DNA of 5,782 nucleotides from an uncultured Rhodocyclaceae bacterium. GTDB lineage: Bacteria > Pseudomonadota > Gammaproteobacteria > Burkholderiales > Rhodocyclaceae. The position numbers were made by a program, and so were the translations under genes. Position 1 is the first letter of the stretch; each line of letters opens with the position of its first letter. Under the pieces are notes generated by a model. The model ran no database searches. It was not told the DNA's origin and saw nothing but the letters and a program-made list of their open reading frames with translations. Shown here piece after piece: positions 1 through 5,711 of the stretch. The stretch covers positions 1-5,782 of the forward strand of contig CAJBAP010000332.1 in assembly GCA_903950295.1 (NCBI GenBank), in the 5' to 3' direction.

Positions 1-161
1 CCACCGCCCTGGATCATGAAACCATTGATGACGCGATGAAACACCGTGCCATCGTAGTGGCCGGATTCGACATAGGCGAGAAAGTTGGCGGCGGTTTTCG
101 GTGCCTTTTCGGCATCGAGTTCGAGGGTGATGGTGCCGTGATTGGTGGTGAGCTTGATCAT
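1..161 (-). CDS. ppiB: Cytoplasmic peptidyl-prolyl cis-trans isomerase (cyclophilin), 3' end outside window
   Basis: Cyclophilin-type prolyl isomerase, which catalyses cis-trans isomerisation of X-Pro bonds during protein folding. Only the first 53 codons are present; the gene runs off the left edge. The protein begins [16 protein letters not shown] with no signal peptide, so it should act in the cytoplasm. The family signature is visible: FHR at residues 41-43 (catalytic Arg43) and FMIQGG at 48-53 (Gln51). The ATG at 161-159 is supported by an AAGGAA ribosome site about 7 nt upstream, which overlaps the stop codon of the preceding ppiA gene. Only 11 nt separate the two genes, so they are almost certainly co-transcribed. 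The readable part is clearly paralogous to the matching part of ppiA at both protein and DNA level (1-158 aligns with 510-667), indicating a tandem duplication followed by compartment divergence. Family assignment is secure; the symbol follows the signal-less form. Confidence 0.93.
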   Translation of the reverse strand, partial: MIKLTTNHGTITLELDAEKAPKTAANFLAYVESGHYDGTVFHRVINGFMIQGG

Positions 162-172
162 TCTGGAATTCC

Positions 173-745
173 TTATTTCTTCTCGGGTAAAAGTTTTGCT
201 GATTCGACGATGATGGGGGTGGCAGGAACGTTCTGGTGTCCGCCGACGTTGCCGGTGGCGACCTTGGCGATTTTCTGCACGACATCCATGCCTTGGACTA
301 CCTTGCCGAACACGGCGTAGCCCCACCCGTCACGAGATGGATAGTCGAGCGGGCTGTTGTTGATGAGGTTGATGAAGAACTGCGCAGAGGCCGAATGTGG
401 GTCGGACGTGCGTGCCATGGCAATGCTGCCGGTGACGTTTTTTAGACCATTCTTGGCCTCGTTGGGGATCTGGGCGCGCGTGTCCTTCTGCTTCATCTCG
501 GGGGTAAAACCACCGCCCTGGATCATGAAATTATCGATGACACGATGGAATACGGTGCCATTGTAGAAACCATCCTTGACGTACTGAAGAAAGTTCTCAG
601 TCGTCTTGGGTGCCTTCTCGGCATCAAGTTCAAGGACGATCACACCCTGGTTGGTCTTGAGTTCAACCTGCGGGTTGGCAGCCCAGACAATCGTGGCAGG
701 TAGCGACAGGCAAAATGCTGACAGCAGAACAAGCAGTTTCTTCAT
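173..745 (-). CDS. ppiA: Periplasmic peptidyl-prolyl cis-trans isomerase (cyclophilin A type)
   Basis: A 190-residue cyclophilin with an export signal. Residues 1-22 form a Sec signal peptide (MKK, then a Leu/Ala/Phe-rich core, ending VWA before ANP), so the mature enzyme is periplasmic. The cyclophilin domain fills residues 26-186. The active-site elements are present: FHR at 66-68 (Arg68), FMIQGGGF at 73-80 (Gln76), SAQFFIN at 120-126 and YAVFGKV at 143-149. The last has Phe in the ring position, the common bacterial variant that usually goes with weak cyclosporin binding. The length is normal for PpiA. The start at 745-743 is preceded by GGAG about 7 nt upstream. It sits 41 nt after the L,D-transpeptidase stop, with no clear terminator between, and 11 nt before ppiB. 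It therefore appears to be the third gene of a four-gene operon. Likely role: folding of exported proteins, perhaps including the two envelope proteins encoded just upstream. Confidence 0.95.
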   Translation of the reverse strand: MKKLLVLLSAFCLSLPATIVWAANPQVELKTNQGVIVLELDAEKAPKTTENFLQYVKDGFYNGTVFHRVIDNFMIQGGGFTPEMKQKDTRAQIPNEAKNGLKNVTGSIAMARTSDPHSASAQFFINLINNSPLDYPSRDGWGYAVFGKVVQGMDVVQKIAKVATGNVGGHQNVPATPIIVESAKLLPEKK

Positions 746-786
746 GAAATGGCTCCGGGGAAAAAATACGGCAGGCTAAACGGCGT

Positions 787-1986
787 CTATACGGCGTCTT
801 CGTGGGCGATTTTCCAGCGCCCGTCTTCCTTGATCCAGTATTGACGCTTTTGCATCCGGTTCGACAGGTTGCTGCTTTGATAATCCTGCTCGAAGGTGAC
901 GACGACGTATTCGTCCTTGCCCGGATTGCGGAACAGACTGATGTTTTGGGTGGCGACCTTGATCCACTGCTTGCTGGCATTGACCTTTTTCTTCTGGGCA
1001 AGCCAGGCCTCCAGATTCTTGCCGTCGCCGGCAAAGTCGCGGGCGTAGTGGCGGGCGTAGCGCTCGATGTCGAGGCTTTCCCAGTCGCGCCGCCAGGCGT
1101 CGATCATGCCCAGCAGCGACTTGCGTTCGGCCTGCCAATCATCGAGCGACAGCCATTCAATACTGTTGCTGATGATGACGGGTGTGCTGCCGATCTGCAG
1201 ATTTTTTGCCAGCGCGTCGAGGTCGGTGTTGGCCAGCACGACGCAACCATCGGAGGCTTTTGGCGGACGCGAGAAGGTATCGGAGGGCGTGCCATGCAGC
1301 CAGATGCCGTGGCCGTTGCGCCCCATCTTCTTGTCCCAGGTATTCGGGTAGTTGATAGGGAAGGCGCCGCTACCGTAGAAGTCGGTGAGTTTCTGGCGCG
1401 GCAAACTCGAGGTGACGTGGTAGACGCCGACCGGAGTCTTCTTGTCGCCCTCTTTCAGCTTGTCGGCGCCAAGCTTGCCATGCGAGATGTAATAGTCGGC
1501 GACGAAGCGCGGCGTGCCATTGTCGTTCTGATAAAGGTAGAGGCGCGCCTTCTGGGTATCGACCACTACGGCGTGTTTCTGGTCGGGGCGCATCTGCAGC
1601 AGGTAGCGTGGCACCTGGGTTTCATGCGGCTTGTTCTGGTAGGCCCGCAGACGGGCAATGGCCTCTTCGCGCAGGTCGGCAACCTGTTCGCCGGCATTTT
1701 GGCTACCGCCTTCACCAAATGTCTTCAGCGGGCTGATGCGGGCCGTCAGCAGATCGCCCTTGATGAGGTGACCGAGCCGGAAATTCGGGTAGGCCTTGAG
1801 CAGGGCTTCGGTCTCGCTGAGTGCGTATCCCCAGCGATTTTGCTCGATCAGCTCAAAGACGCGATGCAACAGCGGTTCGGGGCCGGAGTCGGTGTAGCGC
1901 GGGGGAACATAGACATCCGCCAGTGCGCCCTGAACGCAGAAGAATCCAGCTATGGCGGCGCCGATGAGTTTGCCCAGCGCGCTCAT
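787..1986 (-). CDS. Secreted L,D-transpeptidase (YkuD domain) with C-terminal NTF2-like domain
   Basis: Peptidoglycan L,D-transpeptidase acting in the periplasm, expected to form L,D (3-3) cross-links or to attach or release peptide-linked partners. I chose the ATG at 1986-1984 (399 aa). It overlaps the upstream stop as ATGA, has a G-rich ribosome site (GGGTGGG) before it, and puts a signal peptide (MSALGKLIGAAIAGFF, ending ALA before DVYV, residues 1-23) at the N-terminus. An in-frame ATG at 2016 would add ten charged residues ahead of the signal. Residues ~35-82 look like a short TPR-like helical segment. The YkuD domain spans ~135-273, with HGTPSD starting at catalytic-region His231 and SDGCVV carrying nucleophile Cys248. 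Residues ~290-399 form an NTF2-like (Cds6-type) domain homologous to the C-terminus of the adjacent TPR protein. Enzyme class is secure; the physiological substrate cannot be read from sequence. The YafK/LdtF-like murein group is a reasonable comparison but is inference. Confidence 0.93.
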   Translation of the reverse strand: MSALGKLIGAAIAGFFCVQGALADVYVPPRYTDSGPEPLLHRVFELIEQNRWGYALSETEALLKAYPNFRLGHLIKGDLLTARISPLKTFGEGGSQNAGEQVADLREEAIARLRAYQNKPHETQVPRYLLQMRPDQKHAVVVDTQKARLYLYQNDNGTPRFVADYYISHGKLGADKLKEGDKKTPVGVYHVTSSLPRQKLTDFYGSGAFPINYPNTWDKKMGRNGHGIWLHGTPSDTFSRPPKASDGCVVLANTDLDALAKNLQIGSTPVIISNSIEWLSLDDWQAERKSLLGMIDAWRRDWESLDIERYARHYARDFAGDGKNLEAWLAQKKKVNASKQWIKVATQNISLFRNPGKDEYVVVTFEQDYQSSNLSNRMQKRQYWIKEDGRWKIAHEDAV

Positions 1987-3119
1987 CCGCCCACCCGCTC
2001 TTGCTGGATCAGCCACTTGCTATCACGCTTGACCAGCACCAGCGTCTTGCCGGAAGAAGAATTGAAGCTGGCCGACTTGTAGCTCTGGCGAAAGCGCACG
2101 ACGGCCTTGTCGCTGCCTTCGACCTTGATGGATAGCTTGTCGCGGCCCACCTCGATCTTGCCGGGTTTGCCGACGCGCTGGCTGCGATCGGTTTCCCAGT
2201 CCTTGCGTGTCTGGCCATCGGGCGTCTGGAAATCCTTGGCGTAATGGGCCAGGTATGTCTTCACATCTTTCTTGGACCAGGCGCCCAGCCAGCCATCGAT
2301 AGCTGCGGTGATTTCGCCGTTGCTGTCACCAGCCTTGGCCGGCTCAGGCTTGGCGGGTTCAGCTTTGGGTGCTGGCGTCGGGCTTGGTTTGACTTCGGCA
2401 AGCTTGGTCTCTGCAGGTTTGACGTCAGCCGGCTTTGCCTCGACGGGCTTGAGTACTGGCGCAGGTGTTGGTTTGGCTGGTTCGACAGGTTTGCTGTTCG
2501 CGCTGGCGACGACGGTCGGGGCGGGAGGTGTCACTACGGCGGCAACAGGCGCAGCGACAGGGGCGATGGGTGCGGCTTGCGTACTTGCCGTCTTGCCAGC
2601 GCCGACTTTTCCACCGCCGACCAGATCGTCGATCATGGCCAGCTTGGTTAGTGCCGAGGCGTTCGACGAATCGATCTGCAGTGCCTTGCCGTAAGCCTGG
2701 CTGGCCAGTCGTGAATAGATGTCGCCGAGGTTTTCGTGCGCGGTGGCGTAGGCCGGATGTGTGCGGATCGCCATCTCCAGCGCCTGCTTGGCTTTTTCGT
2801 ATTGCTTCTGCTGGGCGTAGATGACCGCGAGGTTGTTGTAGGGTTCGGGCAGCTCGGGATAGTCTTCGGTAAGTTTCTGAAACACCGCGATCGCATCGCT
2901 GGTCTTGTTCATGCCCGTGAGAATGATGCCCTTGAGAAAGCGCCCCTGGGCATCCTTGGGTTTGGCGGCGAGATAACGATTGACCTGTTCGAGAGCCTTG
3001 GCGTGTTGCCCCGACTTGAACAACTGACTGGCTTCGTCGAGGCTTTGGGCGTGAACCGGTGCAGCGATCAGCCCGAACACTGCCAGCCCCAATGCCAAGG
3101 TGAATGCCCGCAAATTCAT
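1983..3119 (-). CDS. Secreted TPR-repeat protein with Pro/Ala/Lys-rich linker and NTF2-like C-terminal domain
   Basis: A 378-residue exported protein with three parts. Residues 1-24 are a Sec signal peptide (MNLRAFTLALGL..., ending APVHA before QSLDEA). Residues ~26-165 carry about four tetratricopeptide units, for example EPYNNLAVIYAQQKQYEKAK and ATAHENLGDIYSRL, which normally bind protein partners. Residues ~168-268 are a low-complexity linker with many KP, EPAKP and TPAP motifs, suited to spanning the periplasm or cell wall. Residues ~270-378 form an NTF2-like domain (IDGWLGAW, HYAKDF, VVRFRQSY, KWLIQQ) without obvious catalytic residues. The ATG at 3119 was chosen because it starts directly at the signal peptide. 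In-frame ATGs at 3161 and 3206 would add 14 or 29 residues, and none of the three has a strong Shine-Dalgarno. It is the first gene of the operon and its TGA overlaps the transpeptidase start by 4 nt, implying coupled translation. Exact function is unknown; a scaffold or regulator for the transpeptidase is inference. Confidence 0.88.
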   Translation of the reverse strand: MNLRAFTLALGLAVFGLIAAPVHAQSLDEASQLFKSGQHAKALEQVNRYLAAKPKDAQGRFLKGIILTGMNKTSDAIAVFQKLTEDYPELPEPYNNLAVIYAQQKQYEKAKQALEMAIRTHPAYATAHENLGDIYSRLASQAYGKALQIDSSNASALTKLAMIDDLVGGGKVGAGKTASTQAAPIAPVAAPVAAVVTPPAPTVVASANSKPVEPAKPTPAPVLKPVEAKPADVKPAETKLAEVKPSPTPAPKAEPAKPEPAKAGDSNGEITAAIDGWLGAWSKKDVKTYLAHYAKDFQTPDGQTRKDWETDRSQRVGKPGKIEVGRDKLSIKVEGSDKAVVRFRQSYKSASFNSSSGKTLVLVKRDSKWLIQQERVGG

Positions 3120-3196
3120 GCGCGGCCGTAAAACGGTCGGGGAAGCGGGAAAAATTGGCATGCTGTACTGGTCCGGGCAGAAAATTTCAACGTATG

Positions 3197-3205
3197 ATTC
3201 TAGCA
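3197..3205 (-). promoter_or_regulatory. Candidate extended -10 promoter for the TPR/transpeptidase/ppi operon
   Basis: Read on the minus strand this is TGCTAGAAT: an extended -10 (TGn) followed by TAGAAT, five of six matches to the sigma-70 consensus. No good -35 hexamer lies 16-18 bases upstream, which is tolerable for an extended -10. The predicted start of transcription near 3190 would leave a leader of about 70 nt before the ATG at 3119 and would exclude the in-frame ATG at 3206. Confidence 0.4.
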
Positions 3206-3252
3206 AAGAAGCGCCCCCCGGCGACCCTTCCGGCCCCCGTCTAAAGCGCTAA

Positions 3253-3258
3253 TACAAT
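3253..3258 (+). promoter_or_regulatory. Candidate -10 element for cysS
   Basis: TACAAT matches five of six bases of the sigma-70 -10 consensus and sits about 45 bases before the cysS start codon. The bases at the expected -35 position are GC-rich and do not resemble TTGACA, so this is a weak prediction based on position and one hexamer. Confidence 0.3.
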
Positions 3259-3303
3259 ACTTTTCCATCCCTTTTTCACCCTCGGCCCCATCAAAGCTTA
3301 CCC

Positions 3304-4695
3304 ATGCTGAAAATCTACAACTCTCTCGCCCGCACTCCCCAGGAATTTATCCCCATTGAGCCCGGCAGGGTGCGCCTCTACGTTTGCGGCATGACCGTGT
3401 ATGACTTCTGCCACCTGGGCCACGGCCGGGTGATGGTGGTCTTTGACATGGTGGTGCGCTGGTTGCGGGCGAGTGGGCTGGCGGTGACCTATGTGCGCAA
3501 CATCACCGATATTGACGACAAAATCATCAAACGTGCGGCTGAAAACGGCGAAACGGTGCGTGCGCTGACCGATCGTTTCATCGGCTTCATGCGTGAAGAT
3601 GCGGCTGCATTGGGTGTTCAGGCACCCGATCATGAGCCGCGCGCCACCGAGTATGTGCCGCAGATGCTGGCCATGATCGGCACCCTCGAAAAGAACGGTT
3701 ATGCCTATCTCGCGGCCAATCGCGACGTGTGCTATTCGGTGCGCAAATTTGCCGGCTACGGCAAGCTTTCCGGCAAGGCGCTCGAAGACTTGCGTGCTGG
3801 CGAACGCGTCGATGTCATGGCAGGCAAGAATGATCCGCTCGATTTCGTGCTTTGGAAGCATGCCAAGGACGAGGAATCGGCCGAGGTGAAGTGGGAGTCG
3901 AACTGGGGTATCGGCCGCCCCGGTTGGCACATCGAGTGTTCTGCGATGAGTTCGCAATTGCTGGGCCAGCACTTCGACATCCACGGCGGCGGCCAAGATT
4001 TGCAGTTTCCCCACCACGAAAACGAGATCGCGCAATCCGAGGGTGCCCACGGCAAGACCTTCGTCAACTACTGGATGCACAACGGTTTCGTCCGCGTCCA
4101 GCAGGGTGAAATGAGCGAAAAGATGTCGAAGTCGCTCGGCAACTTTTTCACCATCCGCGACATCCTCAAGCAATACGATGCCGAGGTGGTGCGTTTCTTC
4201 ATCCTGCGTGCCCACTACCGCAGTCCGCTCAACTACTCCGACGACCATCTCGACGATGCCCGCGCCGCGCTGACGCGCCTTTACACGGCACTGAAGGGCT
4301 TCGATGTTGCGGCGACAATCGACTGGGACGAAGCCTACGCCTGCCACTTCCGCGAGGCGATGGACGATGACTTCGCTACCCCCGAGGCCGTCGCCGTGCT
4401 GTTCGATATCGCCAACGAACTGAACCGCAGCAAGGATGCCAAACTGGCCACCCAACTCAAGGGATTGGCGGACGTGCTGGGATTGCTGCAGCGTGATCCG
4501 GTCGAGTTCCTGCAAGCGTGTCCGGCGGCTGCCGATGGCCTGGGCGCCGAGGAGATCGACGCCAAAGTCATCGCCCGCAATGCGGCGAAGAAGGCGAAGA
4601 ATTACGCCGAATCTGATCGTATCCGCGACGAATTAAAGGCGGCGGGTATCGTGCTGGAAGATGGGCCACAGGGAACGACTTGGCGGCGGGGGTAA
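3304..4695 (+). CDS. cysS: Cysteinyl-tRNA synthetase
   Basis: Class I aminoacyl-tRNA synthetase that activates cysteine with ATP and charges tRNA-Cys in the cytoplasm. The 463-residue length is typical for the bacterial enzyme. The ATP-binding signature appears as HLGH at 37-40 (a conservative HIGH variant) and KMSKS at 273-277. The zinc ligands that recognise the cysteine thiol are all in place: Cys28, Cys212, His237 and Glu241, within [15 protein letters not shown] and HHENE. The C-terminal helical anticodon-binding region ends normally, including the [17 protein letters not shown] motif common near the end of CysRS. The start is fixed by the family N-terminus [10 protein letters not shown], although the bases before the ATG (AAGCTTACCC) make a poor ribosome site. 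It is transcribed divergently from the TPR gene. A toxin-antitoxin-like pair follows 38 nt after its stop on the same strand, with no terminator seen between, so read-through is possible. Nothing looks damaged. Confidence 0.98.
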   Translation: MLKIYNSLARTPQEFIPIEPGRVRLYVCGMTVYDFCHLGHGRVMVVFDMVVRWLRASGLAVTYVRNITDIDDKIIKRAAENGETVRALTDRFIGFMREDAAALGVQAPDHEPRATEYVPQMLAMIGTLEKNGYAYLAANRDVCYSVRKFAGYGKLSGKALEDLRAGERVDVMAGKNDPLDFVLWKHAKDEESAEVKWESNWGIGRPGWHIECSAMSSQLLGQHFDIHGGGQDLQFPHHENEIAQSEGAHGKTFVNYWMHNGFVRVQQGEMSEKMSKSLGNFFTIRDILKQYDAEVVRFFILRAHYRSPLNYSDDHLDDARAALTRLYTALKGFDVAATIDWDEAYACHFREAMDDDFATPEAVAVLFDIANELNRSKDAKLATQLKGLADVLGLLQRDPVEFLQACPAAADGLGAEEIDAKVIARNAAKKAKNYAESDRIRDELKAAGIVLEDGPQGTTWRRG

Positions 4696-4704
4696 TTCAT
4701 CCCT

Positions 4705-4717
4705 TTGCACATTGCAA
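4705..4717. repeat. Short inverted repeat upstream of the antitoxin-like gene (possible operator)
   Basis: TTGCA, three bases (CAT), TGCAA: perfect 5-base arms in the 38-nt gap between cysS and the DUF433 gene, just ahead of the Shine-Dalgarno. Its position is where an autoregulated toxin-antitoxin operon would have an operator. The arms are short enough to arise by chance, so regulation is only a suggestion. Confidence 0.25.
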
Positions 4718-4722
4718 TCAAG

Positions 4723-4727
4723 AGGAG
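4723..4727 (+). promoter_or_regulatory. Strong Shine-Dalgarno for the antitoxin-like gene
   Basis: AGGAG within AAGAGGAG lies 6 nt before the ATG at 4734. It is among the best ribosome sites in the window and marks 4734 as the ancestral start of the DUF433 gene, even though that ATG is not in the frame of the conserved protein body. Confidence 0.75.
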
Positions 4728-4733
4728 TCAACG

Positions 4734-4966
4734 ATGAGTGCTACCGATCTCGTATTACCCTTGACCCTGACATTTGCCACGGCAAGCCCTGTATTCGCGG
4801 CTTGCGCTATCCGGTGGAAGGCCTGCTCGAACTCTTGGCGGGAGGAATGAGCGTCGAAGAGATACTGGCCGACTATGAAGATCTGGAACGCGAGGACGTT
4901 TTTGCTGCGCTCTCCTACGCCGCGCGACTTGCCCATGTGACGCGAATGGATCGTCTGGCCGCATGA
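4734..4966 (+). CDS. DUF433-family antitoxin-like protein, apparent 1-nt frameshift near the start
   Basis: The conserved body is unmistakable DUF433 (COG2442): RITLDPDICHGKPCIRGLRY, then PVEGLLELLAGGMSVEEILADY and EDLEREDVFAALSYAARLA, ending at 4966. These small proteins are predicted antitoxins of PIN-type toxins, with a helix-turn-helix-like C-terminal half. The start is odd. The ATG at 4734, with a strong ribosome site, opens a frame reading MSATDL and then diverges; it ends at a TGA at 4848-4850 after 38 codons. The body is in a different frame. Adding one base around 4748-4751 would join MSATDL to RITLDPD and give a normal 77-residue protein. In the body frame the only ATG upstream is at 4661, inside cysS; a TTG at 4712 lacks a ribosome site, and an internal ATG at 4847 follows GGAGGA. 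The stop overlaps the toxin start by 4 nt. It may be a real pseudogene, a sequence error or an unusual start. Family call is firm; the span and intactness are not. Confidence 0.8.
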
Positions 4967-5319
4967 ATTTTCTGGTCGATGCACAGTTGCCGCGCCGGCT
5001 TTGCGCATGGCTGCGGGAAGCCGGGCACGATGTTTGGCACACGCTGGATTTGCCGCTGGGAAACCGCACGCCCGATTCGGTAATTCCGGATATTGCCAAG
5101 CGCGAGAGTTGCATCGTTGTGACCAAGGACGACGATTTCGTGCAGTCCTATCTGGTTTCAGGTCGTCCCGAGAAACTGCTGCTGATTGCAACCGGCAATA
5201 TCGGCAACGCGGAGCTGGAAACTCTGCTGCGCGCCAATCTCACCGCTATTCTGAATGCACTGGAAACTGGCAAGTTCGTCGAGATCAACCGCAGTGCCTT
5301 GACGGTTCACGACGAATAA
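4963..5319 (+). CDS. DUF5615 PIN-like nuclease, probable toxin of a DUF433/DUF5615 pair
   Basis: A 118-residue protein of the DUF5615 PIN-like family (COG4634), predicted metal-dependent ribonucleases that form toxin-antitoxin pairs with DUF433 proteins. It starts with the typical MNFLVDAQLPRRLCAWLREA. Candidate metal-binding acidic residues are visible: Asp6 after the first strand, Asp38 in the TPDSVI segment, and Asp56-Asp58 in the VVTKDDDF motif. The family's usual GH(D)VxH sequence follows the first helix (GHDVWHTLDL, 21-30). Length and ends look complete, with no frameshift, so the nuclease is predicted to be intact. Its ATG overlaps the antitoxin stop (ATGA at 4963-4966), so translation probably depends on ribosomes finishing the upstream gene, which matters because that gene's start is disrupted. 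No terminator is obvious downstream. Nuclease activity and toxicity are inferred from the family, not shown by the sequence. Confidence 0.87.
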   Translation: MNFLVDAQLPRRLCAWLREAGHDVWHTLDLPLGNRTPDSVIPDIAKRESCIVVTKDDDFVQSYLVSGRPEKLLLIATGNIGNAELETLLRANLTAILNALETGKFVEINRSALTVHDE

Positions 5320-5422
5320 CAGTCTGATAAATTCAGAAAAGTCGGTGCTGGCGGGACGGCGTCTACGACCCTGATGCGCCGGTCAGATTCTCAGGCTTAC
5401 CGACTGCATAAGCAGCGGTTAC

Positions 5423-5617
5423 GGCCATTCAGGTCGGCGACGCCTCGGGCAAGTACCGGCCATGAAGGGACACTGGGGAAATCGCTCCATAGCCGCCGTT
5501 CAATTCAAGTCTTCCTACGAACCGGCCATTCAATCGGAGGCACCAACTTTCCCCGTCTGAACTTCGGCAGTGCAGCGTTTGCGGTCTTTGACAGTTGGTA
5601 ACTCCGCTTCGACATTC
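5423..5617. repeat. Degenerate short repeats with a GGCCATTCA core
   Basis: Related cores occur at 5423 (GGCCATTCAGG), 5458 (GGCCATGAAGG), 5494 (CGCCGTTCAAT), 5524 (GGCCATTCAAT) and about 5610 (GACATTCAGG). The first four are spaced 35, 36 and 30 bases apart; the fifth is about 86 bases further on. The bases before the core are also similar in two copies (TTAC, GAAC). The divergence is too great and the spacing too loose for a CRISPR array. Degenerate elements of this sort occur in intergenic DNA of many proteobacteria; their origin here is unknown. Confidence 0.45.
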
Positions 5618-5688
5618 AGGCAAGCGAGAGTCACTGGCAGAGTCGAAATATGGCGTCCCTGTGCGACCGATGTGCCTCATTAAGCTGA

Positions 5689-5711
5689 CGATCACGTGCA
5701 TGGCATGATCG
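5689..5711. repeat. Imperfect inverted repeat (hairpin)
   Basis: CGATCA and TGATCG are perfect 6-base arms. Inside them TGC and GCA pair around an ATG loop, with a two-base CG bulge on the left, giving a nine-pair stem. No T-run follows on either strand, so it does not look like a standard intrinsic terminator. Function unknown. Confidence 0.4.

Larger units (their letters stand above)
3120..3303. promoter_or_regulatory. Divergent intergenic region between the envelope operon and cysS
   Basis: This 184-base gap separates two outward-facing genes and must hold the start signals for both. It contains an AT-rich stretch at 3181-3207, a C/G-rich block at 3211-3240 and a second AT-rich stretch at 3251-3265. 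Candidate -10 elements for each direction are listed separately. I saw no operator palindrome or riboswitch-like fold. Confidence 0.6.

Noticed and set aside
781..799. Direct repeat CGGCGTCT at the end of the transpeptidase gene
   Set aside because: Two copies of an 8-base GC-rich word, partly coding; expected by chance and without a clear consequence.
802..2082. A 426-codon open frame antisense to the L,D-transpeptidase gene
   Set aside because: It mirrors a real GC-rich gene with clear YkuD motifs and a signal peptide. The antisense product shows no domain and is explained by codon bias.
2272..2694. Plus-strand open frames rich in Gly/Ala/Leu opposite the TPR protein linker
   Set aside because: They are the reverse reading of the Pro/Ala/Lys-rich linker and have no independent start signal or domain.
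3298..4515. A 405-codon open frame antisense to cysS
   Set aside because: cysS on the opposite strand is complete with all catalytic and zinc residues; the antisense frame is a shadow.
4734..4850. Programmed -1 frameshifting in the DUF433 gene
   Set aside because: No X XXY YYZ slippery heptamer in the 4734 frame and no obvious downstream pseudoknot; a simple one-base loss or sequence error is the simpler explanation.
5323..5337. TCTGA-TAAAT-TCAGA hairpin just after the toxin stop, considered as a terminator
   Set aside because: Only five AT-rich pairs and no T-run follows; too weak to call an intrinsic terminator.
5423..5531. Spaced repeats considered as a CRISPR array
   Set aside because: The repeat units are short and divergent, the spacing is irregular, and no cas genes are present.
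5429..5701. Minus-strand open frame in the tail, open to the right edge
   Set aside because: The translation has no recognisable motif and contains the repeat-derived LNGR-like peptides expected from the degenerate DNA repeats; no convincing ribosome site.
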